Source: Malaya genurostris | Taxonomy: Eukaryota; Arthropoda; Insecta; Diptera; Culicidae | Direction: 5' to 3' | Assembly (NCBI RefSeq): GCF_030247185.1 | Contig: NC_080572.1 | Span: 102,081,698-102,145,697 of the forward strand | Length of the DNA stretch: 64,000 bases | Shown: piece by piece, positions 34,924 through 46,571 of the stretch | Layout of the letters: every line of letters starts with the position of its first letter | Position numbering within the stretch: the first letter of the stretch is position 1 | Notes under the pieces: generated by a model | Database searches by the model: none | The model's input: the letters and a program-made list of their open reading frames with translations, nothing else | Told to the model about the DNA's origin: nothing | Made by a program: the position numbers and the translations under genes

Positions 34924-35130
34924 AGCATGAAATGATCAACAACGTAGATAGCCACGCCAATGCAGGTCACTGTAGGAAAGGAAGAAATGTTAGTTGAACA
35001 TCTGTTGCTACTAGTGACCGAGAAATTCTCTACATCACTACAAGTGTCATTGGTTGGAGTGGGGCGAAGATAAAAATTATTTCAAAACCTACTCACGATG
35101 ATCATATCCTGAACGCTCATATGTAGCCGA
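34924..35130. repeat. Fragment of LINE-like family L
   Basis: The text ATGTTAGTTGAACATC, TGTTGCTACTAGTGACCGAG and CACTACAAGTGTCATTGG parallels 54205-54280 and 42545-42600, parts of the complete family L insertions. Diverged and truncated. Confidence 0.5.
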
Positions 35131-35933
35131 AGTCAAAAAGAATAAAATATATGAATTATTTACTAAAATACTGATTCTCGACAATGCCTAACGCCTAACA
35201 TTTTAATGATTAATTAATTTATATCGTCTATTTATACCCGACTTTAACCTAATTACGGTCGTTCGCCAGGTCACGTTTAATGACGTAATATTTACATTTA
35301 GAAGTGACATGGGTCAGGTACAGATCAAATTCTCAACTAAATTGTAACCAACCGAATCCCTAATCGTACCTCGAAACGTTATATCAAGGACGGTTATTTT
35401 GTACGAATAACCTACAAAAATGGAAATGAAAACTTATTCATATTAGGCATCTGATTTATTATAACCGAAATGCATTGGTAAATATCTAACGAAATGTAGG
35501 GTTTCGACTACCTAAAGATTAAGGAAAAAAATTACAAGTTTAGTTTTTTTCCTCAATCTCTAGGCGGTCGGTTACCGAGAGAGAAGTATGGTGTTATTTT
35601 AATTGAACTATTTCGCCTTTAGTCTGAACTGAAGTGCTATGATAATGATATTCGAACTTATATTTGATTCTTTATTTACTTCCGAATGTATTATGTATAT
35701 TATTCGTACTTGAAAAATATCATTTCATCTCAAAATTACTGTTTTTGTTAAAGAACTATGACAAATAAATTGAAAATAATATGTAAAATGAAATGGAATT
35801 GTTTGTTTTAACGTATCATTTATCATTTCGTTCAGCAAGTCAGTATAGACATTGTAGTGTTCTGCCAGTTGTATAAACTATACGTCTGCTTAGCAGTTCA
35901 GGGCGAACTGCCGAGTTTTGCTTCTATGCACTG
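35131..35933. other. Non-coding gap
   Basis: AT-rich DNA without visible repeats or coding motifs. Confidence 0.35.
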
Positions 35934-35941
35934 ATTAGAGT

Positions 35942-36102
35942 TAGAGATGGTCGGGTATAGAAATTCTTATACCCGTACCCGAGTGATCAGCAAAAAAATT
36001 TACCCGTACCCGACCCGCACCCGAGTGAGCAGTAAATTTTTTACCCGTACCCGACCCGTACCCGAGTGAGCGGTAAATTTACCCGAGACCCGACCATCTC
36101 TA
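35942..36102. mobile_element. hAT-like MITE, copy 1
   Basis: The ends TAGAGATGGTCGGGTA (35942) and its reverse complement (ending 36102) flank tandem ACCCGTACCCG motifs, 161 bp in total. The eight bases outside are ATTAGAGT (35934-35941) and ATGAGAGT (36103-36110), a 7-of-8 match. Eight-base duplications and TAGAG-type ends fit the hAT superfamily. No transposase. Confidence 0.85.
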
Positions 36103-36631
36103 ATGAGAGTCAAAGACTAAGCGTAAACATATTAATTGGTATAAGTGACGTTACCAACTAAACGCGCATTTTCTCTCCTCTCAAATTTCTCGTGACGGCT
36201 GAGTTGATTTCAACAAAGTAAGGTTCGTTTAGAAACTACTATTGGTTCATTAATCAGGTTTAAAGTAGAGATGGTCGGGTATAGAAATTCTTATACCCGA
36301 ACCCGACCCGTACCCGAGTGATCAGCAAAAAAAAATTACCCGTACCCGACCCGTACCCGATCAAAAATTTAAAAAATTACCCGTACCCGACCCATACCCG
36401 ATTAAAAATTAAAAAAATTACCCGTACCCGATAAAAAATAAAATGTTTTACCCGTACCCGATTAAAAATTACCCGTACCCGATCCGAATAAGTAGTAAAA
36501 ATTTTACCAAAATTCAGAATGGAAAAAATAAAGAGTTTTAGATAGTGAGCCGTATCAGGCTCTAGTTGGTAAGTAAAATACATTAAAATACTTGTTTACA
36601 TTTAAACATATAAATACACTGTGAAGCATGA

Positions 36632-37684
36632 ATAGATTTCCAATGTCTTTGGTACTTTATACTTATTTATAAATGTCAACAAAAGCGAGTAATATCTACT
36701 CAAATTTTTCGAGCATATTTACCCAAAATGTCGTACTACCCGTTGTATTCAATTTTGGGTAGGTATGGTTTTTACGAAACAGTGCGACTTTTAATTCAAT
36801 TCTTTAGAACCACAAGTAAGCGTTCTCATTATCTTGAAATCACGTAAAAAGGTTCCTAATGTCAAATTGAATATTATACGTGACGAAAATGAATGTTATG
36901 CGAACATCCCCAAAAATGAATAGAGTATCATCAGTTCGTTAACGTGAATTGACCAAACATCAAATAATTTATGTGTATTTCCGGTGTGAAAAATTCTATT
37001 TTGAAAATGGTGAACAGTGAGTCTTTCAAGTGTAAGTAGTTTGAACATTCGTGAGACATTTTTTTTTGGTTGCAATTTTTTACTACAAAGCAAAATGAAT
37101 TATGATTTTTATTTAAATTAATCTGTCAAATATGCCTTTTTTGTAAGCCTCACAAACGCACACCCACGATGTTAATGGTAGCTGGTGGTTTTTACAGCCA
37201 TTGAACTTCTGTGCCAACTCCGGTGGAACCCTCAGCGAGTGAACACGGTGAAAATTTGAGTATTTCGCGAGAAAAATTTTCACCCGTTCTTTTGCGACTC
37301 CACATTGTCACGCATCAAGATTTTCACTTGTATTCTAGTGAAAAGAAACGAAAGTTATCTGGCAATATAGCCCAATCTGCTGTGCCATCAATCGGTGTCA
37401 TTTCAAGTGAGTTGACACCACCCAGAAGTGAAGAATAAGAAGAACTTCTATGAAGATTTTCTGAAATAAATGTTCATATTTTTATGGTTAGAATCCTAAT
37501 GATTTATATGAAAATTTTGAAAATCTCCAACCAATATTTAAAATAACAGTTTTCTGGTATCTGAATGTGATTTGAGTACTACACTACATTTTATATATGA
37601 ATCAAATAATTTTTACTGGATTGTGCATTAAACAGTACGTGAAAAGTAGGGTCTGACCGCAACATTTTACAGCTAAGGCACACT
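36632..37684 (+). repeat. Left arm of 3.8-kb inverted repeat
   Basis: It starts ATAGATTTCCAATGTCTTTG and pairs in reverse with 39414-40443 along nearly the whole arm. Examples are TATGGTTTTTACGAAACAG, GCGAACATCCCCAAAAATG, GTTGCAATTTTTTACTACAA and CACGGTGAAAATTTGAGTAT, all mirrored on the right. Short indels separate the arms, including about 20 extra bases on the right near 40225. The frame at 37211-37438 lies in the arm and is not kept open on the other side. Confidence 0.85.
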
Positions 37685-38935
37685 GAGCTAAATTCTAATT
37701 TTCACATTATATGATATTCTAATGATTTTTCGGTATTAGCATTTCCATTGATAGCTACAAAGTGTATTCAACATCATGTCAAATATATAAGATAATCTTA
37801 TGAAACATAAAACTCTTCGTAACGTTATTTTTACAAGATTTTCATATAACGAATGAAATTTCCAGTCTGAGTCAAATTTATTGGCGCGCTCTATAACCAT
37901 TACTAGATACTACAACATACATTGAAACAATTTATGAAGCGCATATTATATTCACTTCGAATTAATATAGATAGGTATCTATACCATATGTCTAGTTTCA
38001 TAACATTTATATATAACTTTTGGTGGAGGTCATCCCAGTTCTATATATCAGTTAAATAGATCAAATGCTTGCTATTTTATTGAATAAGTTATACATATAA
38101 GATTCAAATTAATTAAAATGCTGGGATAATGGTGCTTAAGGGAATCAAAAACAATAAAAATAATTGTCTTATCAAACACTTGTTATATTTTTCGTATGTA
38201 AAGAGTTTAATATTGAAAATTTATTGTTATATTTCAACTACACTTACTTCTTTGGAACTGACTGATTTCATCGGATATTTACTGTTACCAGACGAATCAG
38301 ATACACAACGAATCGGAAACTACTTCTTTTATCGAGGATTTGAGCTATACTAGTCGTTAGTTTTGTAAGGGAGCACCTCCTGATATTTGCGAAGGAGAAG
38401 TAGGATCCCGAAACTATAAATAAATAATTTAAATCCTCTTACTGGACAGACAGAGTGATGAGACGTACCGGGTATTTATTTCATAATCCGTTAGGGCATA
38501 TCCTTGAACGAAATCGAATGAAATATTAAATATTAAATTATATTGGCTTAAGTTTTATTGACTTTTCGCATAACTTGTATATGGTATTTTTATCAATATC
38601 ATAAAGATTATGAAGATACAAAATTTATTGAACATCGTTTAGATTCATAAGTTCCATTAAAGGTCATAAGTTGTCATATGTCTTTTGTGAAATACCATCT
38701 GCGTACGATTCATAAGACATATCCAATGAATATAAATTATGTAACGAGTCAGGTTTCATCGGATTTTTATATATTATATGGGATATTCTTATAACTTTCA
38801 TTATGGTAACGTCTATTTAGGTTTAACGTACACTTTAAATAAAGATTATAAGTTTGCATATAACTTCTAAAAATTATAGTCTGCATATGATTCATATGAC
38901 AAATCTAATGATTATAAATAAGATTTTCATTCAGT
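37685..38935. other. Spacer of the inverted repeat
   Basis: AT-rich single-copy-looking DNA of 1.25 kb. Near-duplicate pieces such as ATTCATAAGACATATCCAATG (one base more in the original; near 38710) and ATTCATATGACAAATCTAATG (near 38889) suggest decayed tandem units at the right edge. No coding support. Confidence 0.45.
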
Positions 38936-39413
38936 GCAGTGTGTCTTATTAAACATGTTATAAAAAAGTAGGGTGGAAAATATTCACATAACTTTCCACG
39001 TAACTATGATTGATCGTTTTTATTTTAAATGAAGAAAAGAAATGTTTTTTTCTGGATAAAAATGCCAGCTGTCAGGTCTGGTTCTAGGCGCGAATGTCAA
39101 TCAAATTGTTTATTTTTCGGAAGAACTGTTTTGCAATAAAAAATTCTCGTTCTTCCGAAAAATAAACAATTTGATTCAAGGGGATTTGACATTCGCGCCT
39201 AGAACCAGACCTGACAACTGGCATATTTTTCCAGAAAAAAAACATTTCTTCTCTTCATTTAAAAAAACGATCAATCATAGTTACGTGAAAAGTTATGTGA
39301 ATATTTCCCGCCCGACTCTTCATTTAAAAAAACGATCAATCATAGTTACGTGAAAAGTTATGTGAATATTTCCCGCCCGACTTTGTTTATAACATATTAA
39401 ATAAGACACACTG
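38936..39413. mobile_element. Foldback element with CAGTGTGTCTTATT ends
   Basis: The ends GCAGTGTGTCTTAT (left) and ATAAGACACACTGC (right) close a near-perfect hairpin. GTCAGGTCTGGTTCTAGGCG (near 39071) and AAATAAACAATTTGAT (near 39160) have mirror copies, with about 20 bases as loop near 39130. The right arm carries a 67-bp direct duplication (about 39249-39315 and 39316-39382). It sits at the inner end of the right arm of the larger palindrome. Confidence 0.75.
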
Positions 39414-40443
39414 CCTTAGCTCTAAGATGTTGCGGTCGGAATCTACTTTTCACGTAGGTTTAAATGGACTGCCATTTTAAAGCTGTTTAATGCACAATCC
39501 AGTAAAATTATTTGATTCATATATAAAATGTAGTGTAGTACTCATATAACATTCAGATACCAGAATACTTTTATATTAAATATTGGTTGGAGATTTTCAA
39601 AATTTTCATATAAATCATTATTCTTCATTTCTGGGTGGTGTCACCTCACTTGAAATGACACCGATTGATGGCACAGCAAGTTGGGCTATACTGCCAGTTA
39701 ATTTTCGTTTCTTTTCACTGGACTACAAGTGAACATCTCGATACGTGACAACGTGTAGTCGCAAAAGTACGGGTGAAATTCTTTTCTCGCGAAATACTCA
39801 AATTTTCACCGTGTTCACTCGTTGAGGGTTCCACCGGAGGTGGCACAGAAGTTCAATGGCTGTAAAAACCACGAGCTACCGTTAACATCGTGGGTGTGGA
39901 TTTGTGAGGCTTACAAAACGGGCACAGTTGACAGATTAATTTAAATCAAAATCATAATTCATTTTGCTTTGTAGTAAAAAATTGCAACCAAAAAAAATTT
40001 CCTACGAATGTTCAAACTACTTACACTTAAAGGACTCACTGTTCATCATGTTCAAAATTGAATTTTTCACACCGGGAATACACATACATTATTTGATGTT
40101 TGGTCAATTCACGTAAACGAACTGATAACACACTATTCATTTTTGGGGATGTTCGCATAACATTCATTCTCGTCACGTATAATATTCAATTTGACATTTG
40201 GATCCATTTTACGTGATTTTTCAAGTGATTCGAATGTGAATTTTTATTTGTGTGTCAAGATAATGAGCACGCTTACTTGTGGTTCTAAAGAATTGGATCA
40301 AAAGTCGCACTGTTTCGTAAAAACCATACCTACCCAAAATTGAATACAACGGGTATTACGACATATTGGGTTTGAGTAGATATTACTTTCTTTTGTTGAC
40401 ATTTGTAAATGAGTATAAAGTACCAAAGACATTGGAAATCTAT
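39414..40443 (-). repeat. Right arm of 3.8-kb inverted repeat
   Basis: Inverse of 36632-37684. The outer boundary GGAAATCTAT ends exactly where the DD41D element's end begins (TA then GGGTCCGCC). The inner boundary meets the foldback element at the CCTTAGCTCTAAG block, matching the left arm's CAGCTAAGG. The arms are about 1.05 kb and similar enough to align by eye throughout. Confidence 0.85.
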
Positions 40444-40444
40444 A

Positions 40445-41093
40445 GGGTCCGCCATCTAAAATTTATTTTGGAACTAGCGGTTATTTTGACATTGGTAACC
40501 TAAATGTCACTTCTGATTTGACAGAAAATTAGTTGTATCCTTCCGCTGAACGAAAATGGTTGTGTATACGCTTGAGGAACGCGTGAAAATAGTGCAGTTT
40601 TACTTTGAAAATCATGGTAATGTTGCGGAATGTGTGCAAAAAAAATCATCTTCTCGGATGAGGCACATTTTCATCCCGGCAGGTATGTTAATAAGCAAAA
40701 TTATCGCATCTGGGGACGGAAAACCCGCACGTTATCATAGAGAAGCCGATGCTTCCTTAGAGAGTGACGGTTTGGTGCGGATTTTGGTCTGGCGGTATCA
40801 TTGGTCCATTTTTCTTCGAAAATGAGGCAGAAGCCGCCGCCATGGTCAATGGCGAGCGCTACCGCGCCATGATTAGCAATTGGTTCTTCCCATTACTTGA
40901 AGAGGAAGACTTGGACACTATTTAATTCCAACAAGACGGCGCTCCGTGCCACACAGCCAACGCTACGATCGATCATCTGTGCACAGTCTTCGAAGATCGA
41001 ATTATCAGTCGAAATTCGGATGTCGTTTGGCCGCCTAGGAGCTGTGATTTGACGCCGTTAGACTATTATCTTTGGGGGCTGTCAAAGTACAAA
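40445..41093 (+). pseudogene. DD41D-type mariner relative, truncated transposase
   Basis: The left end GGGTCCGCCATCT follows a TA. The ATG at 40556 opens MVVYTLEERVKIVQFYFENH, the start of the DNA-binding domain. The frame then jumps, by internal deletion, to IIFSDEAHFHPGRYVNKQNY in another frame, which holds the first catalytic Asp. A later frame gives FQQDGAPCHTANATIDH (second Asp) and SCDLTPLDYYLWG (third Asp). Forty-one residues separate the second and third Asp, which defines the DD41D (rosa/Visitor-like) group of the Tc1/mariner superfamily. The C-terminus and right end are replaced by ACCCG repeats. Confidence 0.8.
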
Positions 41094-41278
41094 TGGTCGG
41101 ATGATCGATCAGAAAAAAAAACTTACCCGTACCCTACCCGTACCCGAGTGAGCAGTAAAATTTTTTACCCGTACCTGACCCGTACCCGACTGAAAATAAA
41201 AATTTTTACCCGTACCCGACCAAAAACCCGTCGGGTTTCGAGTAAAATACCCGAGACCCGACCATCTCTAGTTTAAAG

Positions 41279-42100
41279 TTCAAATGATGGTCACTTATGG
41301 TTCCGGTGACATTATGGCATAAGTAACGTAAATGTCAAAACTTATTACCGCTCAATTTTCTTGTATATGGATTAACCGATATAAAGAAATTTATTCTTGT
41401 TCGAGAATAAAATTCGGCTGTGAGTCGACTGTGTAGATCATATGACTGACATTTAAAGTTTCGAAGATATAATCGTATAAGCGATGTAATCGACAATATA
41501 ATTTTGCTCTATCCGTATCATTATTTCAGATAGTGACCTGTTCAAATGCTGATATGCTTGTTCTGAGAAATATTGAAGAATATGTGATATAAACACTGAA
41601 GCATATCTTTGTGAATCACCCGAATCAATCTGAAAAAATGGTGTCAAAACTGATCCCAAATTAGTGTTACTGAAAATGTTTTAATGAGACTGTGTCAATC
41701 CATGTCAATGTTATCTCATCACTAGGTAGATTAAGAATAGAATCGTAGTAATGCTAAGAACAGTAAGATTTCAAATAACTTAGCTCTCTGGATACAATAA
41801 TAATGGTCTTCTTACCCATTGTTATTAACTTGAAGAATTGCTTGATTGTATGATATTTTGACATTTTATTCAAATCTCGTAGAATAACAGACAGTTAAAA
41901 AGTCTTCCTTTTGGTAGGCATTAGAAATAATAATATGTTAAAAATGGGCAATCGATCGGAAATCGATAGGTCATACAAGAATTTAAATAAAATAAGAAGT
42001 ATCAGCCGTTTTGAAAACTCTAAAACGTAATTCAAGATGAAAAATTACGGATGACTGATGTCAGTGATATGTGAATAAGAATAAAAAGATCGTTAAAGGT
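41279..42100. other. Non-coding gap
   Basis: The first 100 bases contain GGCATAAGTAACGTAAATG and ACCGCTCAATTTTC, related to the 162-bp repeat family at 46073 and 60470. The remainder is AT-rich with no coding support. Confidence 0.4.
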
Positions 42101-43800
42101 CTTAGATGTTAAACACTGTTGAGTGAATCTAGCTCGAATGCGAAAGAGCTGTTGAACCTGGACTCATCATGTTACAGGTCCAGATTGATCCTCAGATCCT
42201 GAAAAAAGGGCCTGGTCTTACTATATTACTAGATATAGACCTTGAACTGTACCCGTTATATGGAGATTCAGACTCACGATAAGGATCTGGTTCAGAATCT
42301 GGTGAGGGACTAGCAATATGGCTCAGAGTCAAATTCATTAGTGGATTCTGAGCTCGAGCGGTCAGGGGTGACCGCTACTTCGTTACTGATCGGGATCAGC
42401 TGATATTGCACAGAGAAATTCTGGAAGATCAAACTTGAGAATGAAAAATGAACCTTCAATGTGCAACTTCTGATAACCCCAGAGTTCATTGATCAGTAAC
42501 GATGCCGGATTGTAGATCCACTTAGTGATAGAAAGGTATGCTAGTCTAAAACTTGTTGTTACTAGAGGTCGTATATACTACTTCAAGTGTCACGGGAAAA
42601 GGATATTTGTTGGAAGAAAATTGTATTCATAAAAAATAAATGGTGTCGAAAAAGCCAAGATCGACATGATAGTTTAGTTAATACGATAGTTAATAGTTAA
42701 AATTTATACGCAAAAAGTATGTGACTTCGCCAAGCTTTAGTTTATATAGGATAGTCGTTTTACCAGCCGCGTCCAATTCAACTGACAACAATATGAATAT
42801 ATGAAATTCGATAGTAAAATGCTGCAAACGGGTTTCATGAACACAAGTTGACAATTTAAAGTCGCATTATGGGTTTAAATACACTTCAGCAATAGGACAT
42901 CAAGGCGAAATACTTGACCCATTTCAAGGGTTTTCAATATTTTTCGCGTTCCAAATGAAATATTACCTACAAACCAATTCGCACCTTGTCGACGTCGTTC
43001 TATTGACCAAATGTCATCATAGACACATGGGGAGACATGAGATAGGAACTTGTGAGTACTTAGTTATCTCATCTTTGACGAACTCAAATTCATTAGTGGA
43101 TTCTGGAACAGAAAATAAATTTTAACCTTCTGAACCCGTATTTCTAAACTGAATTCAGGAACAGGATTTCAAAATTTTTATTCCAGAACTGAACTGAAGA
43201 AATATATTCGGATTCGGATTTTGAACGTAGATTCTGGAACTGTACTCCGACCCTGAGTTCTGGACCAAAATTCTGGGACTTTAACTGAATTCTGAAGCTG
43301 AATTCTGGACGTAGATTCTAAAATAGAACTCTGTATCTGAAGCTTAAATCGATATTCTTGAAATGAAAGTTGGTCCTGAACTCTGGATTCAGGACCTGAA
43401 TTCAATTCTAGACTTGAATATCTGAACTGAGTTCTGGACCACGATTCTGGTATTAAATTCTGGAACTGAAACATACTTCTGTAGCTGAGTTCTGGAACTG
43501 AATTCTAGACGTGGTGTTAGGAAATAAACTCTGGAACAGAACTCTTGAATTAAACTCAAAACGTGAATTCTGAAACTGAGTTCAGAACCATAACTCTAAA
43601 CCTTTAACTGAATTCTGGAAATTGATTCTGGAACTGAATTCTGGACCTGATTTCAGGAATTGAATTTAGAAATGAAATTGAATGCTGAACCAGAATTTGG
43701 AAGTGATTCTGGAACCGAATTCATAAACAGTATTCTAAACCTGCATATTGGAACAAAATTGTGGATTTAGATCTGAATTCAAGACAGATTTTTTTACCTT
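42101..43800. repeat. Degenerate 13-bp minisatellite, interrupted
   Basis: TTCTGGAACTGAA and variants recur throughout 43084-43790, with weaker forms (GGACTC, CAGATCCTG, GATTCAGACTC) at 42140-42350. The frame at 43178-43474 on the minus strand is a translation of the repeat. A LINE-like insertion at 42351-43083 splits the array. Confidence 0.7.
42351..43083 (-). mobile_element. LINE-like insertion (family L) with 22-bp target duplication
   Basis: The 22 bases beginning TCAAATTCATTAGTGGATTC occur just before (42329-42350) and just after (43084-43105) the segment. The inside starts with GACCGCTACTTCGTTACTGA and later GTTGTTACTAGAGG, matching 54030-54280. The related insertion at 53999 has a simple-repeat tail on the same side, so I infer a minus-strand orientation. 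No protein-coding part remains. Confidence 0.65.
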
Positions 43801-45559
43801 TACTCTCGACCCGAATAGGCTGATATGACGAACTGATGGTGCACTAACTGATACGTCCGAATAAATGCGCGGAATAGGTAACGGGAGATTTCAATTACGC
43901 TCCCCTCATCAAAAGCGTCCTCCAGGTACGACAACATCATTAAAGTGACATGAGTTTCTCTGTTTGATGTTAATAGGTTTAAAAATTTTTGAGAAAACTT
44001 TAATTTTGAATTTATTTATGGTGTTCTTCGGATGCTTAAAGTTGTGTTTTATATCAGAACATGAAATATGTCGTTACGTTAAATTCAATTTGAGATATTC
44101 ACGATAAGAATATATCACTTCCCCAGAGGACGAATTTTAAAAAGAAGATATTGTCCAGAATTTGGAATTAAACCAAAGCAAATAAATAAATCATTGTTGT
44201 CGTAGTGAGTTCGACCACCCCCCTCCCCCTTTAATCTTCCCTTTGGTATCAGAATTCTACTTAGATACAGAAGAAGATGGTCTTCTTTCTAGCAGAGGAA
44301 TGGACATCCTTTCTAGCCGTTATCATCATCCAACATGCTAGAAGTGCCCACTTTATTACTGTATCAATGTCATACGTTTCAACACTGCCACCTTTCAACT
44401 GAAGTAGATCAGTGTCAAAAGTTTCCTATCTCTAGTGGTCAGGTCAGATGCAACCAAGCTGGTCAAACATTGTTGCAGATATTGGTCCTTTGTAAAATCG
44501 ACACCATCAACTTTACTGCATGATTCGGGGGCTACTTCAGGAAACTTCAAAACAGTTCAGAATGGTTTTTAACACAAGCATCCCAGCTCAAGATAGTCAA
44601 ACCATTTAATCCATCTTGTGATGGGATTGGTGTTATACAACTTTTTCCTCTTCATTCGGTAGTCATCTCTTGAAGTATTGCTTTTTGATGTGTGAAATTC
44701 AAAATACCCTTTTCAATATCCATGTTATTTTTGCATGAACCTTACACCGACCCTCTTCTCTCTCCTTGCCGAGTGATAACTTGGTGATCCGTTGCTGCAT
44801 TGACACTGTAAAACAATGAGCAAACCATAACAGAGCCAAAGATGAATCTTCTAGATATAGAAATTATTAAATTCACGTTTAATGCTTGAATTGATCACAT
44901 ACTGTATTAAACCGATGTTATTAGTATGATTACCAAATGATAGCAATGGTATTGATACCACACAGTAACTAAACGAGAAATAATAGTAACTGATTGAAGT
45001 CTGCAACCGAACCAACTTTCTATCTTCGAGCGTTTTGTGCGTCATCAAACCATATCAATCCACATTTGGGATTCCTCATATGAAATGAATATTTGATTCC
45101 CTTCCACTAGAATTCATGACCGATGGGAACGAAAACGTTCACAAACTTGTCTACTCTGCCAAGCTGAAAGGCACCAGCAGACCTGGTGTAAACTTTTCTC
45201 GTACTCTTATCTCCATTCAATTCAAACCGGAAAAAAGGAGTTGAAAGAGAAGAAATTTCCAGCTGGATAAATTTTAGGCAAAATTGATTTATTTGCTTGT
45301 TGGATAGCAAATGACCCCTTAGTAAACCGGCGAGCTGGAAAGAGAAAAAATAAGCTCTTTTTGTGTGGTAGAACACAAAAAACTCATTGTAGAACTTAAA
45401 TCTTTGCAAATCACATTCAATAATAGTTCAACACAAGAAAAACTGCAGAGCCCATGCATTGAGGTGTAAATGGCAATATTGGGATATTTATACGAGTTAA
45501 TATTGTTAGCCAGGAGTACTTTTTCAGAAAACGGTTCAAATTGAATCTTAGAGAATGAA
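43801..45559. other. Non-coding gap
   Basis: No transposon end or protein motif was found. Frames at 44335-44523 (plus) and 45107-45409 (minus) show no family motif. Composition is slightly less AT-rich near 44240-44480 and 45110-45260, which may be host low-copy DNA. Confidence 0.35.
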
Positions 45560-46090
45560 GTACACACGATGTTTTTTCAAGAAGTATCGCGAATTTGGAA
45601 TTTTCGCGGGCTTAGTCATAACCATGATTCGTCACCAATTATGACTATCTAGAGTAATTTTGGGTCGTCATGGACAGAATCAAACAGCTCCTGAGCAATG
45701 CGATGCTCTTTTTGGCCAAAATTGAGCTATTTCGTCTCATGCCCATTGGTAATAATCGAATGACACGAGCCAATCGATACATTAAGATCCTCAGCAACTT
45801 CTATGACGGTGATTCGACGATTGACCAATACTAGTTTCATTACTTCATCAATGTTTCAATGTTATTGACGTGCTCGGATATCTGGAACGCTCTTCCTCGC
45901 TTACATCTTCTCGACCCTCTGAGCACATTTTGCATCGCCGATAAGCGTTGCTTCAGTCCAAAGTGGCTTCGCCGTATGCTACAGTAAATATTCTGAAATC
46001 CGCGCGCTTTGAGTTGTTCTTTACACAACAAAATACAAATTAATACAAATACTTTGATCATTCTATTTGGGTAGACGTCATTTATACCAT
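45560..46090 (-). pseudogene. Decayed mariner transposase, N-terminal half
   Basis: Read on the minus strand: the start at 46061 (MIKVFVLICILLCKEQLK), then shifted frames with SEEERS-like text and a second helix-turn-helix (RRITVIEVAEDLNVSIGSCH). Near 45640 is GDESWL, the segment that holds the first catalytic Asp in mariner transposases. It stops before the second Asp. I found no inverted ends. It is older and more eroded than the other mariner copies. Confidence 0.65.
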
Positions 46091-46400
46091 TATATCTGCG
46101 AAATCAGAATCACAGCCATTTAATCTTTGAAATTGATCTAAAGATTAATAGTCGCTTTCAAATAAGCCTGGGCATGTTAAAATCGGTTTAGCCATCTTTG
46201 AAAAAATTGAGCGGTAGAAAACGCGTTTTATTGCTTACGTCATTTATACCATTATATCTCCGGGACCAAAAACGACAGCCATTTGATCTCTGAACTTGAT
46301 TCACACTTCAATAGTAGCCTTTAGACGAGCCTAGTTTTGTAAAAGTCGGCTTGGTCATCTCTGAGAAAATTGAGTAGAAAATTTTTTTTGAAGAGTGCAC
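46073..46400. repeat. Two units of a 162-bp repeat
   Basis: ACGTCATTTATACCATTATA occurs at 46075 and again at 46237, 162 bp apart. Each is followed by GACAGCCATTTGATCTCTG-type text and a GTTTAGCCATCTTTG-type end. The same unit occurs at 60470-60830. It shares the GCCATCTCTGAGAAAA motif with the 157-bp units of family T and may be a distant relative. Confidence 0.6.
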
Positions 46401-46571
46401 ACATTTTCCAATCTCGTCGAGTTAAGTCGGATGTCCTTCATCCTTTTTACTACGATATCATTCGCTTCCGCAAATATAATTTGTTTCTTGCAGAAAAAAT
46501 GGTATAAAAGAAAAAGAGGAACTTGAAAACCAACTAATACATACAGCGAATCGATCATTGGACAAGATCCG

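Larger units (their letters stand above)
36266..41270. mobile_element. 5.0-kb composite bounded by hAT-like ends
   Basis: The left end TAGAGATGGTCGGGTATAG (36266) and right end ACCCGACCATCTCTA (ending 41270) are the same as in the 161-bp MITE. The flanks are GTTTAAAG on both sides (36258-36265, 41271-41278), a perfect 8-bp duplication. Tandem ACCCGTACCCG blocks fill 36290-36490 and 41115-41265. The roughly 4.6 kb between them contains a long inverted repeat (36632-40443) and a DD41D transposase relic (40445-41093), but no hAT transposase. The duplication implies that the two ends were inserted as one unit, with the interior acquired before or after that event. Confidence 0.8.

Noticed and set aside
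36290..36490. Telomere-type repeat from ACCCG motifs
   Set aside because: The motif varies (ACCCGTACCCG, ACCCGAGTGAGC), lies inside hAT-like ends with target duplications, and is not a known insect telomere repeat.
37211..37438. Frame in the left palindrome arm as a small gene
   Set aside because: The matching right arm has indels and stops, so the frame is not conserved between arms.
44335..44523. Host exon candidate
   Set aside because: Slightly lower AT, but no recognisable domain, splice sites or continuation on either side.
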